DNA of 29,338 nt from a virus. The notes beneath the pieces are model-generated. The model did no database searches. It was not told the DNA's origin and saw only the letters and a program-made list of their open reading frames with translations. The stretch lies in the IMG/VR virus record IMGVR_UViG_3300027608_000111, positions 1 through 29,338 of that record; one strand, 5' to 3'. Both the position numbers and the translations under genes were made by a program. Each line of letters starts with the position of its first letter. Position 1 is the first letter of the stretch. This document shows, one piece after another, positions 1 through 8,164 of the stretch.

Positions 1-104
1 ACGCGCAGGAAATGCGAATCCGCGACGACCAAGCCAAGCAATCAATGGCTATCGCGGATGCCGAAGCCGCTGCCAAGATACTACGGGCAAATAGAACTCC
101 ATGA
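1..104 (+). CDS. C-terminal end of a probable portal protein (partial)
   Basis: The frame beginning at base 3 is open to a TGA at 102-104 and encodes the last 33 residues of a protein that starts before the window. The visible tail is hydrophilic, rich in Ala, Gln, Arg and Asp, and looks helical. It carries no diagnostic motif. Its stop overlaps the start of the next gene as ATGA, the same coupling used throughout this window. In many podovirus-like phages the gene just before the scaffold and capsid genes is the portal, whose C-terminus is often a helical tail. The portal call rests on that position only. It could equally be another head protein. Confidence 0.45.
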   Translation, partial: AQEMRIRDDQAKQSMAIADAEAAAKILRANRTP

Positions 105-316
105 CACCTGAAGAACCAAAACCCATGAAAGCAATGCCGGAGGAGGATGTGTTTTACATCACCCTGAAGATCAAACCTAAAGGCAAGATCATCCGAGTAA
201 TGCAGCACCTCGGAAACGGGGAAGCCCGTGAAACCTTCTGTGAGTATGAGAAGCTCTCAAGGGGCATGGCAGCAGTTGGAAAGTTGATTCGAGCTATCGT
301 CCAATTCAAAGCATGA
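101..316 (+). CDS. Small hypothetical protein, 71 aa
   Basis: I do not recognise this protein. It is short and basic, with an acidic Glu-Glu-Asp stretch near residue 15 and Lys-rich beta-like segments after it, which would suit a small single-domain fold. It has no membrane segment or signal peptide. It overlaps both neighbours by 4 nt (ATGA at 101-104 and 313-316), so it is very probably translated by coupling with the probable portal gene before it. No Shine-Dalgarno motif precedes it. Its place between the probable portal and the scaffold suggests a role in head assembly, but that is inference from position. The tight overlaps on both sides are the main evidence that the gene is real. Confidence 0.6.
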   Translation: MTPEEPKPMKAMPEEDVFYITLKIKPKGKIIRVMQHLGNGEARETFCEYEKLSRGMAAVGKLIRAIVQFKA

Positions 317-600
317 CACCCACCCAAAAATGGTATGTGACCCCACTCCCCCAACAGGAGTTGGATCGCCTTCTCACAACCTCATGCCTGAAGGATGCTG
401 TCAGTATTCTCCAGAACCAAGCCAAAGCGAGAGCTATCAAGTCATCTGACCCTGTGGTGATTGCCTTATCCCACGCCCAGTTGGCAGGATACCAAAAAGC
501 CATTGATGACCTCATTGCGCTATCGGCTCCGAAGAACACCAAGCCCCTCTCCGCTCTCCCAACCGAATGGAGTCACCTCAACCCACAAACTGAAAGCTAA
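313..600 (+). CDS. Small hypothetical protein, 95 aa
   Basis: I do not recognise this protein. The middle (about residues 17-70) looks mainly helical, with a regular Leu/Ile/Ala pattern, and the last 20 residues are Pro/Ser/Thr-rich and probably flexible. There is no membrane segment. The start overlaps the previous stop as ATGA, and the stop lies 2 nt before the scaffold start, so the gene sits in one continuous head-gene operon. The reverse-strand frame over the same bases is a shadow. A minor head or assembly-factor role is possible from context only. Confidence 0.6.
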   Translation: MTPTQKWYVTPLPQQELDRLLTTSCLKDAVSILQNQAKARAIKSSDPVVIALSHAQLAGYQKAIDDLIALSAPKNTKPLSALPTEWSHLNPQTES

Positions 601-602
601 TT

Positions 603-1733
603 ATGGAAGACCAAGTATTTGAAGCCATCGCGGCAATTGATGCCCCTGAAACCGAGGCACCCACCACAGAAGTCAATTCTAACCCAGAGGATAGTTCTTC
701 GGGGTTTCTCGACGGTCTTTTTGGAGCCTCGGATGCGGTAGAAGAAGGGGGCGATGAAACCCCTCCAGCCGAGGAAACGGAGGCTTCTACACCGGAGGAG
801 ACAAAGCCTGCGGCGGACGCTGACTTGGAAGATGCCCCAAAAGGCATGAGTGCCAAGAATCAGGAAGGTTGGAAGACCCTCAAGACTGCAAAGCGTGAGA
901 TCGAAAAGGAACGTGACACCCTCCGCAAGGAGATTGAGGAACTCAAGAAAACCCCAGCTACTACCCAGAGTTCCGAGGAAATTGCCGCTGCCAAGCAGGA
1001 GTTGGAAACCGCCCGCGCCCAGTTGGCGGAGTATGACCGCAATATGGCTTTGGTAAACGTGGAGAAAACCCGCGAGTATCAGGAAAACATTGCCACTCCT
1101 CTTGCCAATGCCGAGAACATGATTCAGGCGTTCGCTACCAAGTACGAACTCAGCATCCCCGAGATTGCCCAAGCGGCAATGAACCCAAACATGTTGGAGC
1201 GGAACCAAGCCCTAGCCGACATGGTTGGTGGTATGAACGACTTCGACAAGTATGAGTTCAAGAAGGTGGTTGATGAGGCACAGACTCTCTTCCAGCGTTC
1301 GCAGAGTGTGAAGCAAAACGCTGTGGAATCCCTGAAATATGTGGAGTCTCAGCGTCAGGTGGAGCAGGCCAAAGCAGCTTCCAAGCAGCAGGAGGCATCA
1401 AATGCGGCTGCTGATATGGTTTGGGAGAGCTTTTCCAAGAAGTTGCCCTTCCTCAAGGATGATCCGAAGCTCGCCAGCCAGTTGGATAAGGACGCACGGG
1501 AGGCGGACATCGTTTCTGCTACTCCTGAAATCCAGAAATACGCCAGCTATGCAGGTGTTGTGCTCCCAAAAGTGATGGAAAAGTACAACAACGCCATGCA
1601 GGAGATTGCAACGCTCAAAGCGTCCCTTGCCAAGCGTAGTTCAGCGGCTCCGCAGGCACGTTCTGGGAGTATTCCAGTGACCAAAGGCAATGTGGCAGAC
1701 GATTTCATGTCTGGACTCGACGCAATCTTGTAA
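603..1733 (+). CDS. Capsid assembly scaffold protein
   Basis: This 376-aa protein has the look of a phage scaffold, the internal template that directs procapsid assembly and is then expelled or degraded. Residues 1-80 are very acidic and disordered (Glu, Asp, Pro, Thr). Residues 90-150 form a charged coiled coil with Lys/Glu heptads, and residues 215-340 are again mostly helical. The tail is a short Ser/Gly linker followed by an amphipathic segment ending NVADDFMSGLDAIL, a pattern I associate with scaffold C-termini. It has no cysteines. It sits after the probable portal gene and, with one gene between, before the major capsid gene, which is the usual place. The start follows the previous stop by 2 nt and has no Shine-Dalgarno motif. 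The family call comes from composition and position, not from a catalytic motif. Confidence 0.8.
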   Translation: MEDQVFEAIAAIDAPETEAPTTEVNSNPEDSSSGFLDGLFGASDAVEEGGDETPPAEETEASTPEETKPAADADLEDAPKGMSAKNQEGWKTLKTAKREIEKERDTLRKEIEELKKTPATTQSSEEIAAAKQELETARAQLAEYDRNMALVNVEKTREYQENIATPLANAENMIQAFATKYELSIPEIAQAAMNPNMLERNQALADMVGGMNDFDKYEFKKVVDEAQTLFQRSQSVKQNAVESLKYVESQRQVEQAKAASKQQEASNAAADMVWESFSKKLPFLKDDPKLASQLDKDAREADIVSATPEIQKYASYAGVVLPKVMEKYNNAMQEIATLKASLAKRSSAAPQARSGSIPVTKGNVADDFMSGLDAIL

Positions 1734-1736
1734 AGT

Positions 1737-2243
1737 ATGGACGAAGAGCTTTCTCATTTGGGGTTAATCTTGGTGGAAAACTTCATCACCCCAGATGAGG
1801 AGGCAAAACTCTTGGCAGAACTCCCCAGAGAGAAGAAAAGCCCTCAGAAAAAGACCAGAAACCGCATCTGGAGGTATGGAGAGAAGCGAGTTTACACCGA
1901 TGGCTATGTCGGCAAGGAAGCCCCCTCTATTTTGGGGGATTTGGCGCAAAGATTGGTAGAAAAACTGGACTTTCCAGCGGCTCCGAGGTGTTTTACCATC
2001 AATGAGTATCACGAAGGGCAGACTATTGAGCCTCATATTGACCAACTCTCTTGTGGGCCAGTGATAACCGTGCTCAGCCTGCTATCTACTGCCACCATGC
2101 GGTTTTCAGGAGGCAACAAACTACACCTAGTTGATTTGCCGCCAAGAAGTTTGGTCATTATGACGGGGGAAATCCGAACTAAATGGCTGCACGCCATTGA
2201 CCCAGTAAAAGCTACTCGGTATTCGGTGGTATTTCGGAGATAA
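1737..2243 (+). CDS. AlkB-like 2-oxoglutarate/Fe(II)-dependent dioxygenase
   Basis: This 168-aa protein matches the AlkB superfamily, which uses iron, oxygen and 2-oxoglutarate to hydroxylate and so remove alkyl groups from nucleic acid bases or, in some members, proteins. Visible motifs are NEYHEG at 89-94 leading to the metal-binding HID at 100-102, the distal iron ligand His152 in WLHAI, and the 2-oxoglutarate-binding RYSVVFR (Arg161 and Arg167). All core residues are present, so the enzyme should be active. It starts 3 nt after the scaffold stop, between scaffold and capsid genes where phages rarely carry an enzyme, so it looks like an inserted accessory gene. Likely roles are repair of alkylated phage DNA or RNA, or base modification. 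The substrate cannot be read from the sequence. It is shorter than E. coli AlkB. Confidence 0.88.
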   Translation: MDEELSHLGLILVENFITPDEEAKLLAELPREKKSPQKKTRNRIWRYGEKRVYTDGYVGKEAPSILGDLAQRLVEKLDFPAAPRCFTINEYHEGQTIEPHIDQLSCGPVITVLSLLSTATMRFSGGNKLHLVDLPPRSLVIMTGEIRTKWLHAIDPVKATRYSVVFRR

Positions 2244-2434
2244 AAATTGCCTCTTGACCTTTTGAAGGAATTAGTGCAAACTCTTTGCGGGTAGCCTGAA
2301 TCCCCTTTGATCAGGCAAACAACAACGGAGTTTATTCGCTATCAGGCTCCAGATGGCATCAAACGTGAACGGCTACTAGTTCCACATGGAACTAAATACA
2401 GCCTCAACTGACCCCTCTCCCCCACCCTACCTTT
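2244..2434 (+). promoter_or_regulatory. Capsid-gene leader with inverted repeats
   Basis: These 191 bases are the longest non-coding stretch among the head genes and hold no convincing ORF. They contain three short inverted repeats: GCAAA/TTTGC (2276-2288), GCCTGA/TCAGGC (2294-2316), and a near-perfect palindrome TAGTTCCA-CA-TGGAACTA (2377-2394). The heptamer ATCAGGC occurs twice (2310 and 2341). A weak sigma70-like pair, TTGATC at 2307 and TTTATT at 2331 with 18-bp spacing, could be a promoter. No T-run follows the hairpins, so they are not intrinsic terminators. I infer a promoter or post-transcriptional control region for high capsid expression, but no single element is certain. Confidence 0.4.
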
Positions 2435-3604
2435 ATGCCTTGCGATACCATCAACACCTACCTTGCTAGCGAATCTGGCCGTATCTCCGGCGACATCGCT
2501 CGTCGTGGGCGAATCTCGTCCCCTTGGGTTGCCCTGCTCCCAAAAGACTTTTTCCCCGATGAAATGGGTGAAACCATCACCCGAGTCATCCAACAGCGCA
2601 CGATCCCTACCGTGGGAGCAGGTGCTGGCTGGAATAACATTGCCTTGGCTACCCCCGTTACGGGTTGCCGCCCCACCGCTGCGGTGCTCAGTTCCCGCAA
2701 CACCACGGAAACAGCGCAGATCGCTGAATACGTATTGGACTCTGATCCAATTTGTATCTCGGACGCTCGTATGCGCTACAAGTTCCGCCAGCAGGTTTCG
2801 GAAGTGAAGCGCAACTTTGAGAAGAACGTCATCGACATTTGGGAAGACCGCAACCGCTCTGAATATGTTGCCGCTATCCCCGATGCCAACAAGTACGTCT
2901 TCGTCGGGGGCGCGCTCGTCGCAGGTTCTGCAGGTGACTTTGCTGAAACCGCCCCCGATAGCCAAATTCATCAGGATGCCCTCGACAGCATCCGCTGGAA
3001 GCTGATCCATGACGGTGGTGGTGAAGAAGGTGCCTACGGGCAGATCGACGGCACCCCGATCTTCACTGTCCTGATGTCCAGCGAACAGCAGCGTTCCCTG
3101 ATCAAAGGCAATGCGGACATCCGTCAGGACTACCGCTACGCTGATCCAAAGGAACTCCTCAAGCCTTTCGGCGTGAAGCGTGTCTACGGTGGTCTTTACC
3201 ACCTCATTGACGACAAGGCTCCTCGCTGGGACTTGACCGAGACGGGTTGGGAAGCTGTTCCGTTCTACGTTGAGAACGAAGCCGGAATCGCCGTCGTGAA
3301 CCCAGCCTACGAGGCTGCTACCGCTGAAGACATCATCTTCTACCACCCGAAAGTGGTGAAGTGCCTGATGCAGAAGCCCCTCTCCAGCCTTGGTGCCGGA
3401 ACCGACTTCAAGCCTTGGAACTACTCCGGCGAAGTCAGTTGGGTGAACGAGTACGACAAGGAGTGCAACAAGTACAAGGACAACGGCTACTGGTCGGCTC
3501 GCCTTCGCGCAGCTTACCTCTCCGAAACCCCTGAGTATGGTTTTGCAGTCCGAGTCCTCCGCTGCCCCGGCAGTCTTGGAACTACCGCTTGCCCAACCTC
3601 CTAG
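2435..3604 (+). CDS. Major capsid protein
   Basis: This 389-aa protein is called the major capsid protein from its place after the scaffold, its size, and a central segment I recall from capsid proteins of uncultured phages: GTPIFTVLMSSEQQ near residue 205, then NADIRQDYRYADPKELLKPFG (about 225-245) and a YGGLYHLIDD stretch. It would form the HK97-fold shell. It has no signal peptide or membrane segment. Cysteines are scattered (3, 78, 107 and near the C-terminus). The gene has its own 191-bp leader and a strong terminator after it, which fits a highly expressed unit. The start has no Shine-Dalgarno motif and follows a pyrimidine-rich tract. A 458-aa antisense ORF covers this gene and is a shadow. 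Confidence 0.82.
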   Translation: MPCDTINTYLASESGRISGDIARRGRISSPWVALLPKDFFPDEMGETITRVIQQRTIPTVGAGAGWNNIALATPVTGCRPTAAVLSSRNTTETAQIAEYVLDSDPICISDARMRYKFRQQVSEVKRNFEKNVIDIWEDRNRSEYVAAIPDANKYVFVGGALVAGSAGDFAETAPDSQIHQDALDSIRWKLIHDGGGEEGAYGQIDGTPIFTVLMSSEQQRSLIKGNADIRQDYRYADPKELLKPFGVKRVYGGLYHLIDDKAPRWDLTETGWEAVPFYVENEAGIAVVNPAYEAATAEDIIFYHPKVVKCLMQKPLSSLGAGTDFKPWNYSGEVSWVNEYDKECNKYKDNGYWSARLRAAYLSETPEYGFAVRVLRCPGSLGTTACPTS

Positions 3605-3633
3605 TAGGTTGGTCTGCCCCTGAAACCTCAAAT

Positions 3634-3678
3634 AGGGGGTGGGATGTCTAGAAATAGATTCCCACCCCCTTTTATTTT
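3634..3678 (+). terminator. Rho-independent terminator after the capsid gene
   Basis: An 11-bp perfect stem pairs 3634-3644 (AGGGGGTGGGA) with 3660-3670 (TCCCACCCCCT). Inside it sits a second 4-bp stem, TCTA/TAGA, capped by a GAAA tetraloop at 3651-3654. The stem runs straight into a T-rich tract (TTTTATTTT, 3670-3678). It begins 30 nt after the capsid stop and ends 12 nt before the next gene. It should end or strongly reduce transcripts from the head operon, setting capsid mRNA levels apart from tail genes. Confidence 0.9.
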
Positions 3679-3689
3679 GAAACTCACGT

Positions 3690-4046
3690 ATGCTCCCCGG
3701 ACAATCCACCACGCTCAATGATCAGCTTGCTTTTGTCCAAGGCGACACTTGGGGCGGAATTCCGTCGATTACGCTGACTCCTGCACCGAACTATAATGTC
3801 GTGTCAGCAGAAATTCAGTTTCGGGAGTCCAAGGTATCAGTGTTACCATCCGCTACTTTATCGACGGGAGATGGATCAATCGTGATTAACAATGCAGGGA
3901 CATGGAGTTTTACGGTGCCAGTTCAATATTTGCCTTTGACTGCGGGTACTTACGACTGGCAGTTTCAAACAACCGATACGCAGGGTAGCGTGCAAACTTA
4001 CCTGCAAGGAACCCTTCAAGTCCATTTGGACATCGTTCGCCCATGA
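3690..4046 (+). CDS. Small Ig-like beta-sandwich virion protein
   Basis: This 118-aa protein is rich in Thr, Ser, Gly, Val and Gln and alternates in a beta pattern throughout, with the motif QGDTWGGIP at residues 17-25 and a GTYDWQFQTTD strand at about 87-97. That overall plan (polarity-alternating strands ending in a Trp-Phe strand and a hydrophobic last strand) resembles small baseplate or fibre-base Ig-like proteins that precede tail fibres in many phages. It lies right after the capsid terminator and overlaps the long fibre gene by 4 nt (ATGA), so the two are translated together. I infer a fibre adaptor or decoration protein. No enzyme motif is present, and the start has no Shine-Dalgarno motif. 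Confidence 0.55.
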   Translation: MLPGQSTTLNDQLAFVQGDTWGGIPSITLTPAPNYNVVSAEIQFRESKVSVLPSATLSTGDGSIVINNAGTWSFTVPVQYLPLTAGTYDWQFQTTDTQGSVQTYLQGTLQVHLDIVRP

Positions 4047-6625
4047 GCACTACCGTCAACGTAACCACTGAAGGAGATGTCACCGTTGGCGTCGAGTACA
4101 ACCCTGTAGCAGGGTCGGGAACAGACACCAACATCGGAATAACTCGGACATCTTCAGCGGTTGTTGTCACTTCAAGTTCCGGCACGGACGGCACCATCCT
4201 TGCAGCCGATGGTACGAATGCTGGGGTATTCACTTCAGCCAACTACACCAAGCTAGCAGGGATCAGTGGCACCAACACAGGCGACCAGAGCATCTTCAAG
4301 AATGTAGCGGTAGCTGGGCAGTCCACGGTAGTTGCCGACTCCACTAACGACACGCTCACCCTCGTAGCGGGCACCAACATCACCCTCACAACGGATTCCG
4401 CTACCGATACCATCACAATCACGGCATCAGGAGGTGGAGGCACTGGAGACGTAGTTGGGCCAGCCAGCGCAACCAATGGAGCCTTTGCCCTATTTGACAC
4501 GACCACGGGAAAACTCCTCAAGAATGGATCAGTGCCGGGAGGAGCCGCAACGCTCAACGTAGGCACTACCAACGGCACGGTAGCGGCGGGAGATGACTCT
4601 AGGCTCACAAATGCCCGCACCCCCACCGCTCACGCCTCTACGCACGTCACAGGTGGAACTGACGCTATTCAGTCGGCTACGTCTTCCCAGAACGGCTTGG
4701 CTACTTCCACGCAGATCACTAAGCTCGACGGTATCGAAGCCGGAGCCGACGTGACTGATGCCGCGAATGTATCAGCAGCGGGGGCCGTGATGAAGACCTT
4801 GGCCGATGCCAAAGGAGATTTGTTCGCTGCTACGGCTGCTGACACCGTGACTCGACTCCCGATTGGCGTGTCCAACGGTCATGTGCTTACTGTCGATTCA
4901 GCAGAAACGACAGGGATGAAGTGGACAGCACCTTCCGGCTCTGGCGGGGACGTAGTTGGTCCTGCCAGTTCAACCGATAACGCTTTTGCACGTTTCGATT
5001 CGACTACAGGCAAGCTTCTTCAAAACAGCACCGCTACTTTGGATGACGTAGGCTTGGCTTCTGTTGATGGGGTTCAGTTTGCGACTGCCCCGACTTCCAC
5101 TGTAGGTACGGCCAAAACGGTTTGGGATACGACCAACAGTTGCCCAAGCGTTGGGCTTAACTCATCTGTGATTAGTTTTTTGGGGACTGACCTTCACCTA
5201 AAGGTTTACAATCCTACAGCAAGCGGAATGACTATCATGCAGGTCGTTCGCCAGAGCGGCGCATCGGGGACTCGCTTAAATGTCCAATTAGCCTTGGCGG
5301 ATTCCGAGACAACCTCTGCTACGTCTATCGGTGTAGTGGCTCAGTCCATCGCAAGTCATGGAGAAGGATTCATCCAAACGGCTGGACTCCTTCAAGAAGT
5401 GAACACTAACGCCTACGAAGAAGGAGACACGTTGTGGTTGTCCGCTTCGACAGCAGGGGGGATTACCAACTCCAGACCGTCTGCGCCAAACCACGGAGTG
5501 CGTATCGGTTATTGCATCAAAAAATCCGTAGGGGCTGGAATTATTTTGATCGACATCCTAAATGGGTTTGAAATTTCGGAACTGCATGATGTGCTTATCA
5601 CTGAGCCAGTTGCAGACAACAGTTTCTTAACGTACGATACTACTTCCTCAGTATGGCTGAACGAAGCTCCTTCCGCCGCAAAGTCCTCCATCGGTCTTGG
5701 GAACGTCACCAACGACGCACAGACCAAAGCAGCGATTGTTCCGAATACTGCACCGACAGCGGGGCAACTTCTTGTGGGCAATTCAGGAGGAACGGCTTAC
5801 GCTCCAGTGTCACTCAGCAGCGACGCTACCGTAGCCAGCACAGGCGCACTGACCCTAGCAACAGTGAATAGTAATGTTGGAAGTTACGGAAGCGCAACTC
5901 AGTCAGCAGCAGTCACGGTCAACGCCAAGGGTTTAGTGACCGCAGTTAATGCATCCACGATCACGCCAGCAGTTGGGTCGGTCACAGGTCTAGGGACTGG
6001 AGTCGCAACTGCTTTGGCAGTCAACGTAGGTAGTGCAGGAGCACCTGTCGTAAACGGTGGAGCACTTGGCACACCATTAAGTGGCACACTTTCTGGATGC
6101 ACAGGACTGCCTATTGCTGGACTTACTAGCTCTACAAGCACTGCTATTGGGGTAGGCACGATTGAACTCGGTGCAGCTTCCGATACGACCTTGGCTCGTA
6201 GTAGTGCAGGCAATGTCACCATCGAGGGCAACTTGATTTACCGTGCAGGTGGTAGCTTCGTTGGGATGCCTGTTGAGCTTGCTTATGCTTGCTCAGACGA
6301 AGGCACTGCTCTGACTACAGGGACTGCCAAGGTTACCTTTCGAATGCCGTTTGCCATGACACTGACAGGAATCCGTTCAAGCGTTACGACAGCTCCAACT
6401 GGCAGCACTCTTGTTGTTGACCTTAATGAAAGTGGAACATCTGTCTTGAGCACCAAACTCAGTATTGATGCTACCGAGAAAACTAGTGTCACTGCTGCGA
6501 CTGCTGCTGTTATCTCAGACAGTGCTTTGGTAGACGATGCTGAGATGACTATTGATGTGGATCAAATCGGCTCAACAATTGCAGGAGCAGGTCTGAAAGT
6601 GACCCTAATTGGAACTCGCGCATGA
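4043..6625 (+). CDS. Repetitive tail fibre protein
   Basis: This 860-aa protein consists of low-complexity beta-rich repeats of the kind found in trimeric phage fibres. A GDVVGPAS block followed by FDTTTGKLL recurs at about residues 135-161 and 302-328. Other fibre-type words include GTNTGDQ near 76, HASTHVTGGTDAI near 198-209 and GNVTNDAQTKA near 553. Residues 600-730 are an Ala/Gly/Val/Thr-rich shaft. The last 110 residues form a separate compact beta domain, probably the tip. It has very few charged residues and no signal peptide. It overlaps the genes on both sides by 4 nt. It most likely forms the shaft of a host-recognition fibre, with the LamG protein encoded next as a partner or tip. 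The receptor cannot be told from sequence. Confidence 0.85.
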   Translation: MSTTVNVTTEGDVTVGVEYNPVAGSGTDTNIGITRTSSAVVVTSSSGTDGTILAADGTNAGVFTSANYTKLAGISGTNTGDQSIFKNVAVAGQSTVVADSTNDTLTLVAGTNITLTTDSATDTITITASGGGGTGDVVGPASATNGAFALFDTTTGKLLKNGSVPGGAATLNVGTTNGTVAAGDDSRLTNARTPTAHASTHVTGGTDAIQSATSSQNGLATSTQITKLDGIEAGADVTDAANVSAAGAVMKTLADAKGDLFAATAADTVTRLPIGVSNGHVLTVDSAETTGMKWTAPSGSGGDVVGPASSTDNAFARFDSTTGKLLQNSTATLDDVGLASVDGVQFATAPTSTVGTAKTVWDTTNSCPSVGLNSSVISFLGTDLHLKVYNPTASGMTIMQVVRQSGASGTRLNVQLALADSETTSATSIGVVAQSIASHGEGFIQTAGLLQEVNTNAYEEGDTLWLSASTAGGITNSRPSAPNHGVRIGYCIKKSVGAGIILIDILNGFEISELHDVLITEPVADNSFLTYDTTSSVWLNEAPSAAKSSIGLGNVTNDAQTKAAIVPNTAPTAGQLLVGNSGGTAYAPVSLSSDATVASTGALTLATVNSNVGSYGSATQSAAVTVNAKGLVTAVNASTITPAVGSVTGLGTGVATALAVNVGSAGAPVVNGGALGTPLSGTLSGCTGLPIAGLTSSTSTAIGVGTIELGAASDTTLARSSAGNVTIEGNLIYRAGGSFVGMPVELAYACSDEGTALTTGTAKVTFRMPFAMTLTGIRSSVTTAPTGSTLVVDLNESGTSVLSTKLSIDATEKTSVTAATAAVISDSALVDDAEMTIDVDQIGSTIAGAGLKVTLIGTRA

Positions 6626-7290
6626 ACCTTGTGAATCCATACTTGTTCGCGCCTGCTGGAAATACCGATCCGTATTTCTCCAATGTTGTGCTGCTCGCTC
6701 ACTTTGACGGCACCAACGGAGCGACCACAACAACGGATTCATCAAGTTACGCCCGCACGATCACGCTGAATAGCGGCGCAGCACTCAGCACCACGTCGCC
6801 TAAATTTGGCACGGCATCTCTTCTGACTGATGGCACGGATGATTACGGGTCATGTGCTGCCTCGACTGACTTTTCATTCGGCACAGGCACAGACTTCACT
6901 GTCGAGTTTTGGTTGAAAAGCGACTCAACAGACCCCGACGGATGCGGTGTCGCGCTGCAAGGAAATACGTTTTATGTGACCCTAATCAGTGGCTCTTTAT
7001 ACTTTGGCAACGGTGGCGTGAACATGGTGGTTGCCTCATGGGCAGGACTGAATAACGCATGGCAGTTTGTCATGGCTCGACGTAGCGGCAGCACTTGTGA
7101 GCTATTCATCAACGGCGTATCGCAAGGGACTTATGGTTCATCAGTAACCATTGGTGCCAATCAAGAGCTAAGAATGAACTATGCTGCGGTCAGTGGTTCC
7201 TTTGGCAAAGGGGACATTGATGATCTCCGCATAACTAATGGAGTTGCCCGATCCAATGCCGTCCCAACCGCTGCTTTCCCCGATTCATAA
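6622..7290 (+). CDS. LamG/concanavalin A-like fold virion protein
   Basis: This 222-aa protein carries one LamG-like jelly-roll domain over most of its length. Visible marks are VVLLAHFDGTNG (about 23-34), the FGTASLLTDGTDDYG segment (about 63-77), FTVEFWLKSD (about 94-103), WQFVMARRSG and ELFINGVSQGTYG (about 140-170), and the closing IDDLRITNGVAR. This order is typical of ConA-like domains that bind carbohydrates or act as adhesion modules. It overlaps the fibre gene by 4 nt and the next gene by 1 nt (TAATG), so it belongs to the fibre operon. I infer a receptor-binding tip or fibre accessory that binds surface glycan. Ca-binding residues cannot be assigned confidently by eye. Confidence 0.8.
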   Translation: MNLVNPYLFAPAGNTDPYFSNVVLLAHFDGTNGATTTTDSSSYARTITLNSGAALSTTSPKFGTASLLTDGTDDYGSCAASTDFSFGTGTDFTVEFWLKSDSTDPDGCGVALQGNTFYVTLISGSLYFGNGGVNMVVASWAGLNNAWQFVMARRSGSTCELFINGVSQGTYGSSVTIGANQELRMNYAAVSGSFGKGDIDDLRITNGVARSNAVPTAAFPDS

Positions 7291-7772
7291 TGAGACTACT
7301 CTACAACACACTCACCGAACGACTGCAACCCTATCCCCGTGATGATGACGAGGATGTGGTTGGACTGTCGCCTGAATACCTCACTATGCAGGTGGTCAAT
7401 GCTGCCCAACCAACATTCGACGCAGGGACAGAGATGCTTGTACCAGCCCAGTCCATCGACACCACCACGAAAACGGTGACTAACGGATGGACGATTGCAC
7501 CAAAGCCTGAGCCAATCGCGATGCCTGTTGCGGTCTCCATGCGCTCCCTCCGTTTGGCTTTGATCGACGCAGGACTCTACCAGTCTGTTGTCGCTGCGAT
7601 CAATGGTGTCTCTGACGAGACTGAAAAGCTCAAGGCGCAGATATGGTGGGATGCCTCACCCGTTGTTTTTCGGGATAACCCATATGTAGTCAATATCGGC
7701 GCTGTCTTAGGAAAATCAGAAATTGAGATTGACCAGATTTTCTCAGCCGCTAAGCTTCTCGATCTACCATGA
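7290..7772 (+). CDS. Small fibre-associated protein
   Basis: This 160-aa protein starts with the A of the previous gene's TAATG and overlaps the next by 4 nt. The first 80 residues are beta- and Pro-rich. Residues 84-160 form a helical module, beginning SMRSLRLALIDAGL and ending EIDQIFSAAKLL, with IWWDASPVVFRDNPYV in the middle. I recall this helical pattern from the C-terminal ends of many small phage proteins encoded beside tail fibres, where a fibre assembly or fibre-tip role is suspected. No enzymatic motif is seen. The call rests on that pattern and on the operon position. Confidence 0.6.
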   Translation: MRLLYNTLTERLQPYPRDDDEDVVGLSPEYLTMQVVNAAQPTFDAGTEMLVPAQSIDTTTKTVTNGWTIAPKPEPIAMPVAVSMRSLRLALIDAGLYQSVVAAINGVSDETEKLKAQIWWDASPVVFRDNPYVVNIGAVLGKSEIEIDQIFSAAKLLDLP

Positions 7773-8164
7773 TTATCGAACGCCTTTCAACCCTATGTGA
7801 TGACACGCCTAACTTAGTTTTGGCAAGCATGGTGTCCGCAGCGGTATCCACTTGCACGCTGATAGGAAGCGGAGTGATGGCAATGTTAGGTCAAGTCCCA
7901 ACGCCAACAGAAGCCGGGATGTGGCCTTTCTACGGAGTTCTGATCGTAGCAGTCATCACCCTCTTTTGCTCGTTGGCCTACGTGATTAGATGGATGATGA
8001 CTACTGGAGTAGGGGCAATAGCCTCAGTAAAAGAAGCAGTTGCAGTGTTGAGCACTAGCAACGAGAGTGTAAAAGAAGCGTTGGAGAAACAATCTGCCTT
8101 CTTCGACTCCATTGGAAAAGATGCCATCAGGCAATCACTAACCCAGCATAACTCAAAACCATGA
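7769..8164 (+). CDS. Two-helix membrane protein, holin candidate
   Basis: This 131-aa protein has two clear membrane helices, about residues 19-41 (Ala/Val/Ser/Met-rich) and 52-74 (FYGVLIVAVITLFCSLAYVI), followed by a short Arg-Trp-Met-Met membrane edge. The C-terminal 50 residues are charged and helical (KEAVAVL...NESVKEALEK) and would lie in the cytoplasm. Two membrane spans with a charged soluble tail just upstream of an endolysin fits a holin or a lysis-timing regulator. The gene overlaps the fibre-associated gene by 4 nt and the next small gene by 4 nt. Experimental holin function is unknown. It could also be a membrane-bound superinfection or ejection protein. Confidence 0.6.
   Translation: MIIERLSTLCDDTPNLVLASMVSAAVSTCTLIGSGVMAMLGQVPTPTEAGMWPFYGVLIVAVITLFCSLAYVIRWMMTTGVGAIASVKEAVAVLSTSNESVKEALEKQSAFFDSIGKDAIRQSLTQHNSKP

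Noticed and set aside
2342-3718. 458-aa antisense ORF over the capsid gene
   Set aside because: It lies wholly against the major capsid gene and crosses the structured leader and terminator. Its product has no recognisable motif. Long antisense ORFs are common opposite GC-rich codon-biased genes.
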